Notes: a model not told the origin generated them from the sequence alone. Shown: positions 9,439 through 18,458, numbered from the stretch's first letter. The stretch: 64,000 bases of DNA from Cellulophaga sp. RHA19 (GCF_002813425.1 NZ_PHUL01000001.1:1280001-1344000); one strand, 5' to 3'. Numbers and translations are program-made.

Positions 9439-10599
9439 ATGCTACCACAAAAACTTCAGAAAAAATTAGAAGAACGACAACAGAATATGTCTTTGCGTAC
9501 ATTACCTGTGTTTAAACAATTGGTAGATTTTTCTTCTAACGATTATTTAGGTTTTTCTGGCAATGCTATAATCTTTAACGCTACGCATCAATATTTAATA
9601 AACCATAATTTTTTAAAAAACGGAGCAACAGGTTCTAGGTTGCTTTCTGGGAATCATAATTTATACGATGAGTTAGAGTCTAAATTGGCATTATTTCATC
9701 AATCTAAAGCAGCAATAGTATACAACTCTGGTTATGATGCTAATATTGGTTTTTTTAGTTGTGTTCCTCAACGCGGAGATTTGGTTTTTTATGACGAATA
9801 TATACACGCAAGTATAAGAGACGGTATTGCTATGAGTAATGCTAAGAGTTATAAGTTTAAGCATAATAGCCTGTCCGACTTAGAAAAATTAGTTGAAAGG
9901 CATTCGGCTATAATAAAAGATGATGAAACTGCTACTTACGTAGTAACAGAATCTGTTTTTTCTATGGATGGCGATTCTCCAAACTTAAAAGAAATGGCAT
10001 TATTCTGTAAAGAATATAAACTATTTTTTGTGGTAGATGAAGCACACGCTGTTGGTGTTTTTAGTGATTTAGGTCAGGGTTTAGTGCAAGAATTACAATT
10101 AGTAGACTTAGTTTTTGCACGTATTATAACTTTTGGTAAGGCATTAGGTTGTCACGGTGCAGCTATATTGGGTAGTGTAGAGCTAAAAAACTATTTGGTT
10201 AATTTTTCTCGTAGCTTTATATATACAACAGCTTTAGCGCCGCATAGTGTAGCTTCAATTTTGCAGTCGTACTATTTTTTAGAAAGTAAAGAAGGTAAAA
10301 TGCAGCAGCAACTTCTGCAGAGTGCTATTCAGTTTTTTAAAAATGAAGTTGATCAACGCGGGTTAAAAGAATATTTTATACCAAGCAATTCGGCAATACA
10401 ATGTTGTTTAATATCAGGAAATAATAAAGTAAAAAGTATTGCGAAAAAGCTTGAAGAAAATGGGTTTAATGTAAAAGCTATATTATCGCCAACAGTACCA
10501 AGAGGAGAAGAGCGATTGCGTTTTTGCTTGCATGCATACAATACACCAAAAGAAATAGAAAAAGTAATAACCGTTTTGTGTAATCATATAAAAGAATGA
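9439..10599 (+). CDS. bioF: 8-amino-7-oxononanoate synthase
   Basis: A 386-residue PLP enzyme that condenses pimeloyl-ACP (or -CoA) with alanine, the first dedicated step of the biotin ring. The internal-aldimine lysine is Lys234 in TFGKALGCHGA; the DEAHAVGVF motif supplies the PLP-ring aspartate and histidine. The frame could begin with TTG at 9424, but that codon lies inside the promoter element, so ATG at 9439 (MLPQKLQ) is chosen. The stop overlaps the next start (ATGA), coupling it to the DUF2007-like gene, then bioD, bioA and a ketosynthase follow. Confidence 0.95.
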   Translation: MLPQKLQKKLEERQQNMSLRTLPVFKQLVDFSSNDYLGFSGNAIIFNATHQYLINHNFLKNGATGSRLLSGNHNLYDELESKLALFHQSKAAIVYNSGYDANIGFFSCVPQRGDLVFYDEYIHASIRDGIAMSNAKSYKFKHNSLSDLEKLVERHSAIIKDDETATYVVTESVFSMDGDSPNLKEMALFCKEYKLFFVVDEAHAVGVFSDLGQGLVQELQLVDLVFARIITFGKALGCHGAAILGSVELKNYLVNFSRSFIYTTALAPHSVASILQSYYFLESKEGKMQQQLLQSAIQFFKNEVDQRGLKEYFIPSNSAIQCCLISGNNKVKSIAKKLEENGFNVKAILSPTVPRGEERLRFCLHAYNTPKEIEKVITVLCNHIKE

Positions 10600-10970
10600 G
10601 TCAGAAATTTTACAAGTTAGCCGCATTTGAGTATTTGGCAGATACAGTTATTATAAAAGGCAAGCTAGAGTCAGAAGGTATTGAGGTGTTTTTAAAAGAT
10701 GAAAACACGGTAAATTCAGACCCATTAATTAGCAACGCAATTGGCGGAATAAAACTTTTGGTTTTAGATGAAGATAAGGACAAAGCAATAGAAATTTATA
10801 ATGAAATTAGAAGCTATGCAGTAGATGATGACGGAAAACCTTTAGCATGCCCAAATTGCAAGGCAGAAAAGTTAGAAGGCTATTATTCTGGAAAGGGAAT
10901 TTTTTACAAATTGTTTCCTTTTTTTGAAAAACGAAAGTTTCGTTGTTTTAACTGCAATATAGTTTCTTAA
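10596..10970 (+). CDS. DUF2007-like protein with C-terminal zinc ribbon
   Basis: A 124-residue cytoplasmic protein. Residues 1-75 resemble the DUF2007 fold, a small ferredoxin-like domain sometimes called putative signal transducing protein (FEYLADTVIIKGKLESEGIE followed by a region rich in IGGIKLLV). The C-terminus has two Cys pairs, CPNC and CFNC, that would form a zinc ribbon. It overlaps bioF by 4 bases and precedes bioD by 12, so it is translated as part of the biotin operon. No biotin function is known for this family to me; a regulatory or carrier role is speculation. Confidence 0.75.
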   Translation: MSQKFYKLAAFEYLADTVIIKGKLESEGIEVFLKDENTVNSDPLISNAIGGIKLLVLDEDKDKAIEIYNEIRSYAVDDDGKPLACPNCKAEKLEGYYSGKGIFYKLFPFFEKRKFRCFNCNIVS

Positions 10971-10982
10971 ATAAGTGATAAG

Positions 10983-11597
10983 ATGAAAACAAAACAAATA
11001 TTTGTAACTGGTATATCTACAGAAGTTGGTAAAACGGTTGCTTCTGCAATATTAACTGAAGCATTAGAGGCAGATTACTGGAAGCCAATACAGGCAGGAG
11101 ATTTAGATACGTCAGACAGTCATAAAATAGCAGATTTTATTTCTAACTCTAAAACGGTAATACATAAAAATAGTTACGCTTTGCAAACACCTATGAGTCC
11201 GCATGCGGCGGCAGAAATAGACGGTGTAGTAATAGAGGTAGATAAAATAGTGGCGCCAAAAACAAGTAATCACCTGGTTATAGAAGGCGCAGGTGGTTTA
11301 TTAGTTCCTTTAAATAATAATGATACCATATTAGATATTATAGATCCTAGTTACCAAGTTGTAGTGGTTTCTAGACATTATTTAGGCAGTATAAATCATA
11401 CTTTATTAACGGTAAATTATTTAGAAGAGCGTGGTTTTAAAGTGTCTATAATTTTTAGTGGAGAAGAACACAAAACAACAGAAAGTATTATATTATCTAA
11501 AACAAATGCAAAACTTATAGGCCGTATAGAAGAAGAACCATATTTTGATAAAAATGTGATAAAAGAATACGCAGATTTGTTTAGAGATAACCTATAA
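10983..11597 (+). CDS. bioD: Dethiobiotin synthetase
   Basis: A 204-residue ATP-dependent enzyme that closes the ureido ring of dethiobiotin from 7,8-diaminononanoate and CO2. The P-loop variant GISTEVGKT near residue 10 is diagnostic of BioD, followed by YWKPIQAGD (substrate and Mg binding) and EGAGGLLVPL. Length is normal. It lies between the DUF2007-like gene and bioA; bioA also has its own promoter in the 136-base gap. Confidence 0.95.
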   Translation: MKTKQIFVTGISTEVGKTVASAILTEALEADYWKPIQAGDLDTSDSHKIADFISNSKTVIHKNSYALQTPMSPHAAAEIDGVVIEVDKIVAPKTSNHLVIEGAGGLLVPLNNNDTILDIIDPSYQVVVVSRHYLGSINHTLLTVNYLEERGFKVSIIFSGEEHKTTESIILSKTNAKLIGRIEEEPYFDKNVIKEYADLFRDNL

Positions 11598-11613
11598 AAT
11601 CTAGGCTGGTTTG

Positions 11614-11621
11614 TATATTTG
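11614..11621 (+). promoter_or_regulatory. bioA promoter, -7 element
   Basis: TATATTTG matches TAnnTTTG in the bioD-bioA gap. It predicts a leader of about 105 nt, long by the standards of this window. Confidence 0.55.
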
Positions 11622-11703
11622 CCAAAAAATAATAGCTATTTGTGTGGTGTAAAATATTGCAAAAACACATTTTAGAAATCTACTAATAAATTAAATGCCA
11701 TAA

Positions 11704-11721
11704 ATCCTAATACTATAGGAT
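11704..11721 (+). promoter_or_regulatory. Palindrome just upstream of the bioA start
   Basis: ATCCTA (11704-11709) and TAGGAT (11716-11721) form a 6-bp inverted repeat with a 6-base spacer, ending 12 bases before the bioA ATG. It could be a small hairpin in the leader or a regulator site. It does not resemble the BirA operator that I know. Confidence 0.35.
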
Positions 11722-11733
11722 GGTATACAGCTT

Positions 11734-12999
11734 ATGAATCTTACAGAGAGAGATAAAAAACACTTGTGGCACCCGTTAACCCAGCATAAATTACATAGCG
11801 CAATGTTGCCAATTGTAAAGGCTAAAGGGGCAGTGTTAACTGATGATAAAGGAAAAGATTATATAGACGGAATATCTTCATGGTATACCTCTGTATACGG
11901 ACATTGTAATGATTATATTTTAGGAAAAGTTCAGGCGCAAATGCAACAGTTAGACCAGGTTGTGTTTAGTGGTTTTACGCATAAACCAGCTATAGAACTG
12001 TCTGAAGAGTTAATAAAAATATTGCCAAACAATCAGCAGAAGTTATTTTTCTCAGATAACGGTTCTACTTCGGTAGAAATAGGAATTAAAATGGCATTGC
12101 AATATCATTTTAATAAAGGCGAAAAGCGTAATGTAATGTTAGCTTTTGAAGACGGATTTCATGGCGACACGTTTGGTGCAATGTCTGTGTCTAGTTTATC
12201 TGTTTATAACGGTCCTTTTGAAGATTTTTTTATAGATGTAGAGCGTATTCCTGTACCCACAGAAGAAAATATAGAAGCTATTTTATTGCAAATTGAAGAT
12301 TTGGTTAGTACTAAAGCTATTGCAGGTTTTGTGTATGAGCCTCTTGTACAAGGAGCAGCAGCAATGAAAATGCATAATGTAGAAGGTTTAAATAAAATTT
12401 TATCAGCCTTAAAAAAACATAATGTTCTTTTAGTTGCAGATGAGGTAATGACTAGCTTTGGTAAAACAGGTGAGTTTTTTGCTTCTGATTATATGGATGT
12501 AAAGCCAGATGTTATATGTATGTCTAAGGCATTAACGGCAGGTTTGGTCCCAATGGCAGCTACTAGTTGTACGCAACAAGTTTATGATGCTTTTTATGAT
12601 GATGATATTTCTAAAGGATTATTTCACGGGCATACATACACTGCAAATCCTTTGGCTTGTACTGCTGCGTTAGCAGGTTTAGAGTTGCTTAAGTCTGCAG
12701 AAATGCAAGATAATATTGCTAGAATTATAGCTTCCCATAAGCAATTTAATGAAGAGGTTAAAAATCATCCTAAAGTTGCAACAACAAGACAGTTGGGTGT
12801 TATTTATGCATTAGATCTTAATATAAAAATGGAGCGCTACGGTAATTTAAGAGATAAATTATTTAAGCATTTTATGGATTCTGGAGTGTTTTTACGTCCG
12901 TTAGGAAATACAATTTACATTTTGGCGCCTTTTGTAACTACAGATGAGCAACTTCAAAAAATATACAACTCAATTAAAGAAGCACTAGAAATAGTTTAA
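11734..12999 (+). CDS. bioA: Adenosylmethionine-8-amino-7-oxononanoate aminotransferase
   Basis: A 421-residue fold-type I PLP aminotransferase that makes 7,8-diaminononanoate using S-adenosylmethionine as amino donor. Seen in sequence: the N-terminal HLWHPLTQH typical of BioA, SSWYTSVYGHCN, the PLP aspartate in VADEVMTSFGKTG and the Schiff-base Lys265 in MSKALTAG. It is followed after 2 bases by the ketosynthase gene, so those two are tightly linked. Confidence 0.95.
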   Translation: MNLTERDKKHLWHPLTQHKLHSAMLPIVKAKGAVLTDDKGKDYIDGISSWYTSVYGHCNDYILGKVQAQMQQLDQVVFSGFTHKPAIELSEELIKILPNNQQKLFFSDNGSTSVEIGIKMALQYHFNKGEKRNVMLAFEDGFHGDTFGAMSVSSLSVYNGPFEDFFIDVERIPVPTEENIEAILLQIEDLVSTKAIAGFVYEPLVQGAAAMKMHNVEGLNKILSALKKHNVLLVADEVMTSFGKTGEFFASDYMDVKPDVICMSKALTAGLVPMAATSCTQQVYDAFYDDDISKGLFHGHTYTANPLACTAALAGLELLKSAEMQDNIARIIASHKQFNEEVKNHPKVATTRQLGVIYALDLNIKMERYGNLRDKLFKHFMDSGVFLRPLGNTIYILAPFVTTDEQLQKIYNSIKEALEIV

Positions 13000-13001
13000 G
13001 T

Positions 13002-14156
13002 ATGAGTATTTACATTACGGCACTGGCATCTATTTCTCCTTTAGGAACTTCTTTAGATAAAGTTTGGGAGAGTTATAAAAACGATGCGCATTTATTAGAA
13101 GAAAAAAATATAGGCAGTCAAAAAAGTTGGGTTGCTGGCTTAAATGATGATGCCAAGCAAGAAATAGAAGCTTTAAAAAACTCTGACTTAAAGTATAAAA
13201 GTTTAGATGATACTGTATTGTTTGCTATGTATGCTTCAAGAAAAGCACTAAAGCAAGCCGGTTGGAGTTCAAAAGATAATTTTGGTGTAAACTTTGGATC
13301 TTCACGCGGAGCTACAGCTTTGTTTGAAAAATATCATACAGAGTTTTTAGAAAAAGATAAAGCATCAACCCTATCATCACCAACAACTACATTGGGTAAT
13401 ATTTCTTCTTGGGTTGCTCATGATTTGCAAACGCAGGGTCCGGAAATATCACACTCTATTACTTGTTCTACAGCATTACATTCGTTATTAAATGGTGTTG
13501 CTTGGGTAAAAAGCGGAATGGCAAATAAATTTTTAGTAGGTGGTAGTGAGGCTCCTTTAACGCCTTTTACCATTGCGCAAATGAAAGCTTTAAAAATTTA
13601 TGCAAGAGGTACAGAAGCATATCCTTGTAAAGCTTTTGATGTAACAAAAGACCAAAATACTATGGTTTTGGGAGAAGGAGCTGCGGTAATTGGTATAGAG
13701 AACGGGAATAAAGAAAATGCCCTAGCGGAAATTATAGGTGTTGGTTATGCTACAGAAGTTTTAAAACATAATATTTCTATTTCTTCTGATGCTGTATGTT
13801 TTCAACGTTCTATGAAAATGGCTTTAGAAGGAGTAAATCTGGACGATGTGGACGTTATTGTAATGCATGCGCCAGGCACAATTAAAGGAGATTTGTCAGA
13901 AATTGAAGCAATACATAAAGTTTTTTGTAACAAAATACCTTCTTTAACTACAAATAAGTGGAAGATAGGTCATTCTTTTGGCGCTTCAGGGATGTTAAGT
14001 ATAGAGCTAGCAATAGCAATGTTGCAAAAACAAGAATTTATAAAAGTTCCTTTTGTAAACTATGCAGAAACTCCAAAGAGTATAAAAAAGGTGCTAATAA
14101 ACGCTGTTGGCTTTGGTGGTAACGCTGTAAGTATTTTATTGCAAAAAACTTTTTAA
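13002..14156 (+). CDS. Beta-ketoacyl-ACP synthase-family protein in the biotin operon
   Basis: A 384-residue thiolase-fold condensing enzyme. The Cys-His-His triad of FabB/FabF-type synthases is complete: Cys155 in ITCSTALHS, His289 in MHAPGTIKGD and His324 in KIGHSFGASG, with the usual spacing. It lacks AT, KR or ACP domains, so it acts alone. It starts 2 bases after bioA and is the last gene of the run. Ordinary fabF genes usually sit with acpP, which is absent here. Because bioF needs a pimeloyl thioester and no bioC or bioH is visible in the window, a role in making the pimeloyl precursor is a reasonable inference. Confidence 0.88.
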   Translation: MSIYITALASISPLGTSLDKVWESYKNDAHLLEEKNIGSQKSWVAGLNDDAKQEIEALKNSDLKYKSLDDTVLFAMYASRKALKQAGWSSKDNFGVNFGSSRGATALFEKYHTEFLEKDKASTLSSPTTTLGNISSWVAHDLQTQGPEISHSITCSTALHSLLNGVAWVKSGMANKFLVGGSEAPLTPFTIAQMKALKIYARGTEAYPCKAFDVTKDQNTMVLGEGAAVIGIENGNKENALAEIIGVGYATEVLKHNISISSDAVCFQRSMKMALEGVNLDDVDVIVMHAPGTIKGDLSEIEAIHKVFCNKIPSLTTNKWKIGHSFGASGMLSIELAIAMLQKQEFIKVPFVNYAETPKSIKKVLINAVGFGGNAVSILLQKTF

Positions 14157-14217
14157 AACTAGTCATTAGCTAAGTTGTATTTTATTATCTTTCACAAACC
14201 AAACTAAATTTTTATTT

Positions 14218-14796
14218 ATGGGAGAATGGTATGCAAGCTTAGAGTTGTTTCCAAAAGTGTACTGGAGTATTGCCTTAATTGGCTCTGTGGTAATGATTGT
14301 CTTTTTATTGCTAACCTTAATTGGTGGTGATGTAGATGGTGTAGACGGTGATGTAGATGCAGAAATAGAAGGTGATTCGGGAATTGGATTTCAATTTTTA
14401 TCTATTAAAAACTTATCAGGATTTTTTGCCATTTTTGGATGGACAGGCATTGCTTGTATAGAAGCAGGCTTTTCTAATGTGCTAACGATACTAATTTCTG
14501 TTATTTGTGGTTTATTAATGATGCTGTCTATGGCGGCATTATTTTATTACCTAAGTAAATTGCAAAGTAGCGGAACACTACGCTTAAAAAATGCTTTAGG
14601 TCAAGTTGGAGAAGTGTACTTGACTATAGGTGCAAACAGAAGTTTTATAGGTAAAGTAAGTATAACAGTGCAAGGGTCTTTGCGCGAGCTAGAAGCACTT
14701 ACAGATGAAACTGTGAATCTTACACAGGGTAATGTTGTTAAAGTAGAAGACATTACAGATAACGGAATTTTAATTGTTAAATTATTAAATAAATAA
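14218..14796 (+). CDS. NfeD-like membrane protein
   Basis: A 192-residue protein with a membrane segment near residues 17-37, an acidic Asp/Gly-rich stretch (DVDGVDGDVD), two more membrane segments at about 65-112, and a C-terminal beta-rich OB-like domain (about 125-190) starting at LGQVGEVYLTIG. This is the layout of NfeD-family partners of flotillins. Only 4 bases separate it from the flotillin gene. In other bacteria such pairs organise membrane domains; the exact role here is not known. Confidence 0.82.
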   Translation: MGEWYASLELFPKVYWSIALIGSVVMIVFLLLTLIGGDVDGVDGDVDAEIEGDSGIGFQFLSIKNLSGFFAIFGWTGIACIEAGFSNVLTILISVICGLLMMLSMAALFYYLSKLQSSGTLRLKNALGQVGEVYLTIGANRSFIGKVSITVQGSLRELEALTDETVNLTQGNVVKVEDITDNGILIVKLLNK

Positions 14797-14800
14797 CCAT

Positions 14801-16222
14801 ATGATTTTAGTACCCCTACAGTTGGGCGGTAATGCCAGTTTAATTGGTATTGCAGTAGCCATTTTGTTCTTTTTTATAATTGTGATCTCGTTTATACGTA
14901 GATACAAACGATGTCCTTCAGACAGGATTTTAGTTGTGTACGGTAAAGTGGGCGGAGGAAATTCGGCCAAATGTATACACGGTGGAGCCGCTTTTATTTG
15001 GCCAGTTGTACAAGATTATGAATTTTTAGATTTAACACCTATATCTATAGAGGTTAACCTAGTAAATGCATTAAGTAAGCAAAATATACGTGTAAACGTA
15101 CCTTCAAGATTTACAATTGGTATATCTACAGAGCCTGGAGTTATGCAAAATGCTGCAGAGCGTTTATTAGGATTAGGTCAGAGTCAAATTCAAGATTTAG
15201 CACAAGAAATTATTTTTGGACAATTACGTTTGGTAGTTGCTTCTATGGATATTGAAGAAATTAACAACGATAGAGATAAATTTTTAACTAACATATCTCA
15301 GAGTGTAGAAACGGAATTAAAAAAGGTTGGTTTAAAATTAATCAACGTAAATATTACAGATATTGTTGATGAGTCTGGATATATTGAAGCTTTAGGTAAA
15401 GAAGCTGCTGCACACGCAATTAATGCAGCGCGTAAATCTGTAGCAGAGAAAACAAGAGATGGTTCTATTGGTGAAGCTAACGCATTACAAGATGAGCGTA
15501 CACAAGTAGCAGCAGCAAATGCACAAGCTGTAGAAGGTGAAAACATTGCAAAAATTAATGTTGCAAATTCAGATTCTTTACGTCGTCAAAGAGAAGCAGA
15601 AGCAGAGCGTACGGCAATTGCATCAGAAAAAGTACAATCTGCAAAAGCATTAGAAGAATCTTATGCGGCAGAAAAAGATGCGGAACTTGCAAGAGCAGAA
15701 CGTGTGCGTAGTTCACAAATGGCAGATATAGTTGTACCTGCAGAGATAGATAAGAAAAAAGTAGAGATAGATGCAGAAGCAGATGCAGAGCGTACAAGAC
15801 GTTTAGCAAAAGGTGAAGCAGATGCAATCTTATTTAAAGCGCAAGCAGAAGCACAAGGTATTTTAGAGGTTTTAACTAAGCAAGCACAAGGTTTAGATGA
15901 AATTGTAAAAGCTGCGGGAGACAATCCTAAAGATGCAGTATTATTATTAGTGGCAGATAAGTTACCAGAATTGGTTAAAACACAAGCAGAAGCTATTAAA
16001 AATATTAAAATTGATAAGGTTACTGTTTGGGATTCTGGAGCAAAAACTGCAGATGGTAAAGGTTCTACAGCTAACTTTATTTCTGGTATGTACAAATCTG
16101 TACCACCACTACAAGAAATGTTTAATATGGCTGGTATGCAATTACCAGAGTATTTAAAAGGTAAAGATGTAGAGGCAGTAGATGTAGAAGAGAAATCATC
16201 TAAAAAAGACGAAAATAAATAA
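14801..16222 (+). CDS. Flotillin-family (YqiK/FloT-like) membrane scaffold
   Basis: A 473-residue protein with one N-terminal membrane segment (residues 13-31), an SPFH/band-7 domain (about 45-210, with ILVVYGKVGGG and VNVPSRFTIGIS), and a long Ala/Glu/Lys/Arg-rich coiled coil (about 210-370) with the AE repeats typical of flotillins. A less charged C-terminus ends in a Lys/Asp/Glu tail. Flotillins oligomerise on the inner membrane and organise membrane microdomains. It is paired with the NfeD-like gene. The coiled coil produces long spurious antisense frames. Confidence 0.92.
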   Translation: MILVPLQLGGNASLIGIAVAILFFFIIVISFIRRYKRCPSDRILVVYGKVGGGNSAKCIHGGAAFIWPVVQDYEFLDLTPISIEVNLVNALSKQNIRVNVPSRFTIGISTEPGVMQNAAERLLGLGQSQIQDLAQEIIFGQLRLVVASMDIEEINNDRDKFLTNISQSVETELKKVGLKLINVNITDIVDESGYIEALGKEAAAHAINAARKSVAEKTRDGSIGEANALQDERTQVAAANAQAVEGENIAKINVANSDSLRRQREAEAERTAIASEKVQSAKALEESYAAEKDAELARAERVRSSQMADIVVPAEIDKKKVEIDAEADAERTRRLAKGEADAILFKAQAEAQGILEVLTKQAQGLDEIVKAAGDNPKDAVLLLVADKLPELVKTQAEAIKNIKIDKVTVWDSGAKTADGKGSTANFISGMYKSVPPLQEMFNMAGMQLPEYLKGKDVEAVDVEEKSSKKDENK

Positions 16223-16247
16223 AAAACGTTTTTTGATATTTATATGT

Positions 16248-16290
16248 AAAATGAACCATTAGATTATATCTTTTGGTTCATTTTGTTATT
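16248..16290 (+). terminator. Terminator after the flotillin gene
   Basis: An 11-bp perfect stem (16248-16258 with 16274-16284), a 15-base loop and a T-rich tail. It separates the NfeD-flotillin unit from bioB. Confidence 0.75.
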
Positions 16291-16326
16291 TAAAAACCTT
16301 TATTGGGATTTAATTACTAAATAGGC

Positions 16327-16334
16327 TATTTTTG
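16327..16334 (+). promoter_or_regulatory. bioB promoter, -7 element
   Basis: TATTTTTG fits TAnnTTTG, 22 bases before the bioB ATG, giving a very short leader. Confidence 0.5.
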
Positions 16335-16356
16335 ACAACTGATTTAAAATAATCGT

Positions 16357-17451
16357 ATGAGCGAAGTAAGACACAACTGGAGCAAGCAAGAAATTTTAGA
16401 TATATATAATAAACCGTTAATGGATTTACTGTATGAGGCAGCAACAATTCATAGACAAGAACACGATCCTAACACAGTACAAGTATCTACTTTGTTATCT
16501 ATAAAAACAGGTGGTTGTCCTGAAGATTGTGGGTACTGCCCACAAGCAGCTAGGTATCATACAGATGTAGAAGGCAATGATTTAATGTCTGTGCAACAAG
16601 TAAAAGCACAAGCTTTACGTGCAAAATCTTCTGGAAGTTCTAGAGTTTGTATGGGGGCAGCTTGGCGTAATGTTAAAGACGGACCAGAATTTGACCAAGT
16701 ATTAGAAATGGTACGTACAATAAACAAACTAGATATGGAGGTTTGTTGTACACTTGGTATGATTACTGAAAACCAAGCGCAAAGATTAGCTGAAGCTGGT
16801 TTGTATGCTTATAACCATAACTTAGATACATCTGAAGATTATTACAAAGATGTAATTTCTACTCGTGCTTTTGAAGATAGATTAGATACTATTGAAAATG
16901 TACGTAAAACCAATGTTACTGTTTGTAGTGGTGGTATTATTGGTATGGGCGAAGCTTTAGAAGATAGAGCAGGTATGTTAGTTGCATTATCTACTTTAAG
17001 TCCGCAACCAGAATCTGTGCCAATTAATGCATTAGTAGCTGTAGAAGGTACACCAATGGAGGATATAGAGCCGGTATCTATTTGGGATATGGTGCGTATG
17101 GTTGCAACCACACGTATTGTTATGCCAAATACTCAGGTTAGGTTATCTGCAGGGCGTACGCAAATGAGTAGAGAAGGGCAAGCAATGTGTTTCTTTGCAG
17201 GTGCCAACTCAATCTTTGCAGGAGATAAATTATTAACTACTCCTAATCCAGATGTAAACGAGGATATGGAAATGTTTAAGATGTTAGGTTTAAATCCGCA
17301 AAAACCATTTACTAAAGTTTCTCAACCAAAAACAGTAGAAGCTCAGGATTCTGAGTATCAAAATTTAGGTGAAAAACCAAAATGGTCTAGACCGGGTCAT
17401 AAAATAGAACGTAACGAGGCTGCTAAAGAAAAAGCAAAGCTTACAAAATAA
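16357..17451 (+). CDS. bioB: Biotin synthase
   Basis: A 364-residue radical-SAM enzyme that inserts sulfur into dethiobiotin, the last step of biotin synthesis. The radical-SAM cluster ligands are Cys54, Cys58 and Cys61 in GGCPEDCGYCPQ. SRVCMGAAWRN, YNHNLDTSEDYY and RLSAGRTQMS are BioB signatures; the last carries the arginine ligand of the [2Fe-2S] cluster. Family length is about 320-350, so the C-terminus has a modest charged extension. It has its own promoter and terminator and is split from the other bio genes by the NfeD-flotillin pair. Confidence 0.97.
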   Translation: MSEVRHNWSKQEILDIYNKPLMDLLYEAATIHRQEHDPNTVQVSTLLSIKTGGCPEDCGYCPQAARYHTDVEGNDLMSVQQVKAQALRAKSSGSSRVCMGAAWRNVKDGPEFDQVLEMVRTINKLDMEVCCTLGMITENQAQRLAEAGLYAYNHNLDTSEDYYKDVISTRAFEDRLDTIENVRKTNVTVCSGGIIGMGEALEDRAGMLVALSTLSPQPESVPINALVAVEGTPMEDIEPVSIWDMVRMVATTRIVMPNTQVRLSAGRTQMSREGQAMCFFAGANSIFAGDKLLTTPNPDVNEDMEMFKMLGLNPQKPFTKVSQPKTVEAQDSEYQNLGEKPKWSRPGHKIERNEAAKEKAKLTK

Positions 17452-17471
17452 TAAAAACATCAAGTTATATA

Positions 17472-17510
17472 AAGCCGCTATTTAATTTTATAATTAGATA
17501 GCGGTTTCTT
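17472..17510 (+). terminator. Terminator after bioB
   Basis: A stem of about 10 pairs, centred on CCGCTAT (17475-17481) with ATAGCGG (17498-17504), is followed by a short T-rich tail. Confidence 0.75.
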
Positions 17511-17592
17511 AATTATTCTAGGTTTTTAAATGATTTTAAGAATTATTTAAATCGTATTTTTTATTTTTATCTATTATTTAATATAATTTCTA

Positions 17593-18450
17593 TTGCAGTT
17601 ACAAGATATTCCAAGGGTAAAAACCATTACCAAAGAAGATTTTATAAACCACTTTTTTAAGCCTCAAAAACCAGTAGTTGTTGAACGTTTTATTGAAGAG
17701 TGGCCTGCGTATTCTAAATGGAATTTAGAATATATGAAAACTGTAGCGGGAGATAAACTTGTACCGCTTTATGATGATAGACCTGTAGATTATAAAGATG
17801 GTTTTAATGAGCCACACGCCACAATGAAAATGGCAGATTATATAGATTTGCTTAAAAAAGAGCCTACTAAATTCCGTATCTTCTTGTGGAATATCTTAAA
17901 GGAAGTTCCTCATTTACAAAAAGATTTTACGTATCCGGACTTTGGCTTACGATTAATGAAAAGTCTTCCTATGTTATTTTTTGGCGGTAGAGATTCTCAT
18001 ACATTTATGCATTATGATATTGATTTAGCTAATATTTTTCATTTTCATTTTGAAGGAGATAAAGAGGTGGTTCTTTTTGATCAGTCTCAGAATAAACACT
18101 TATATAAAGTGCCACATTCTTTAATTACAAACGAGAGTATAAATTTTTCTGACCCAGATTATAGTAAATGGCCAGCACTAAAAAATGCTAAAGGCTTTAA
18201 AACAACATTGCAACACGGAGAAGTGCTATATATGCCAGAGGGCTATTGGCATTATATGAAGTATATTACGCCAGGTTTTTCTATGAGTTTGCGGGCAATA
18301 GCGCGTAACCCTAAAAACTTAAGTAAAGCGCTCTACAATGTCTTTATAATGCGTAATTATGATAATCTAATGCGTAGAATTAAAGGTCAAAAATGGATAG
18401 ATTGGAAAAATAATAAATCTATAATAGATACAAATAAGGCATTAAAGTAA
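17593..18450 (+). CDS. JmjC/cupin_8-like oxygenase, TTG start
   Basis: A 285-residue protein of the JmjC/cupin_8 group of Fe(II)/2-oxoglutarate-dependent oxygenases. The metal triad is visible: His140 and Asp142 in MHYDID, and His220 in EGYWHYM. The N-terminal PVVVERFIEEWPAYSKW and the aromatic-rich core match the family. Known members hydroxylate proteins such as ribosomal proteins, but the substrate here cannot be deduced. The conserved N-terminus needs a start at TTG 17593; in-frame UAA is three codons upstream and the first ATG would remove 47 residues. It ends 8 bases before the convergent recX. Confidence 0.82.
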   Translation: MQLQDIPRVKTITKEDFINHFFKPQKPVVVERFIEEWPAYSKWNLEYMKTVAGDKLVPLYDDRPVDYKDGFNEPHATMKMADYIDLLKKEPTKFRIFLWNILKEVPHLQKDFTYPDFGLRLMKSLPMLFFGGRDSHTFMHYDIDLANIFHFHFEGDKEVVLFDQSQNKHLYKVPHSLITNESINFSDPDYSKWPALKNAKGFKTTLQHGEVLYMPEGYWHYMKYITPGFSMSLRAIARNPKNLSKALYNVFIMRNYDNLMRRIKGQKWIDWKNNKSIIDTNKALK

Positions 18451-18458
18451 TGTGTTAT

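Noticed and set aside
15298..16095. Long antisense frames (82, 90 and 144 codons) inside the flotillin gene
   Set aside because: They are shadows of the Ala/Glu/Lys coiled-coil codons, are low-complexity, and have no start context or family resemblance.
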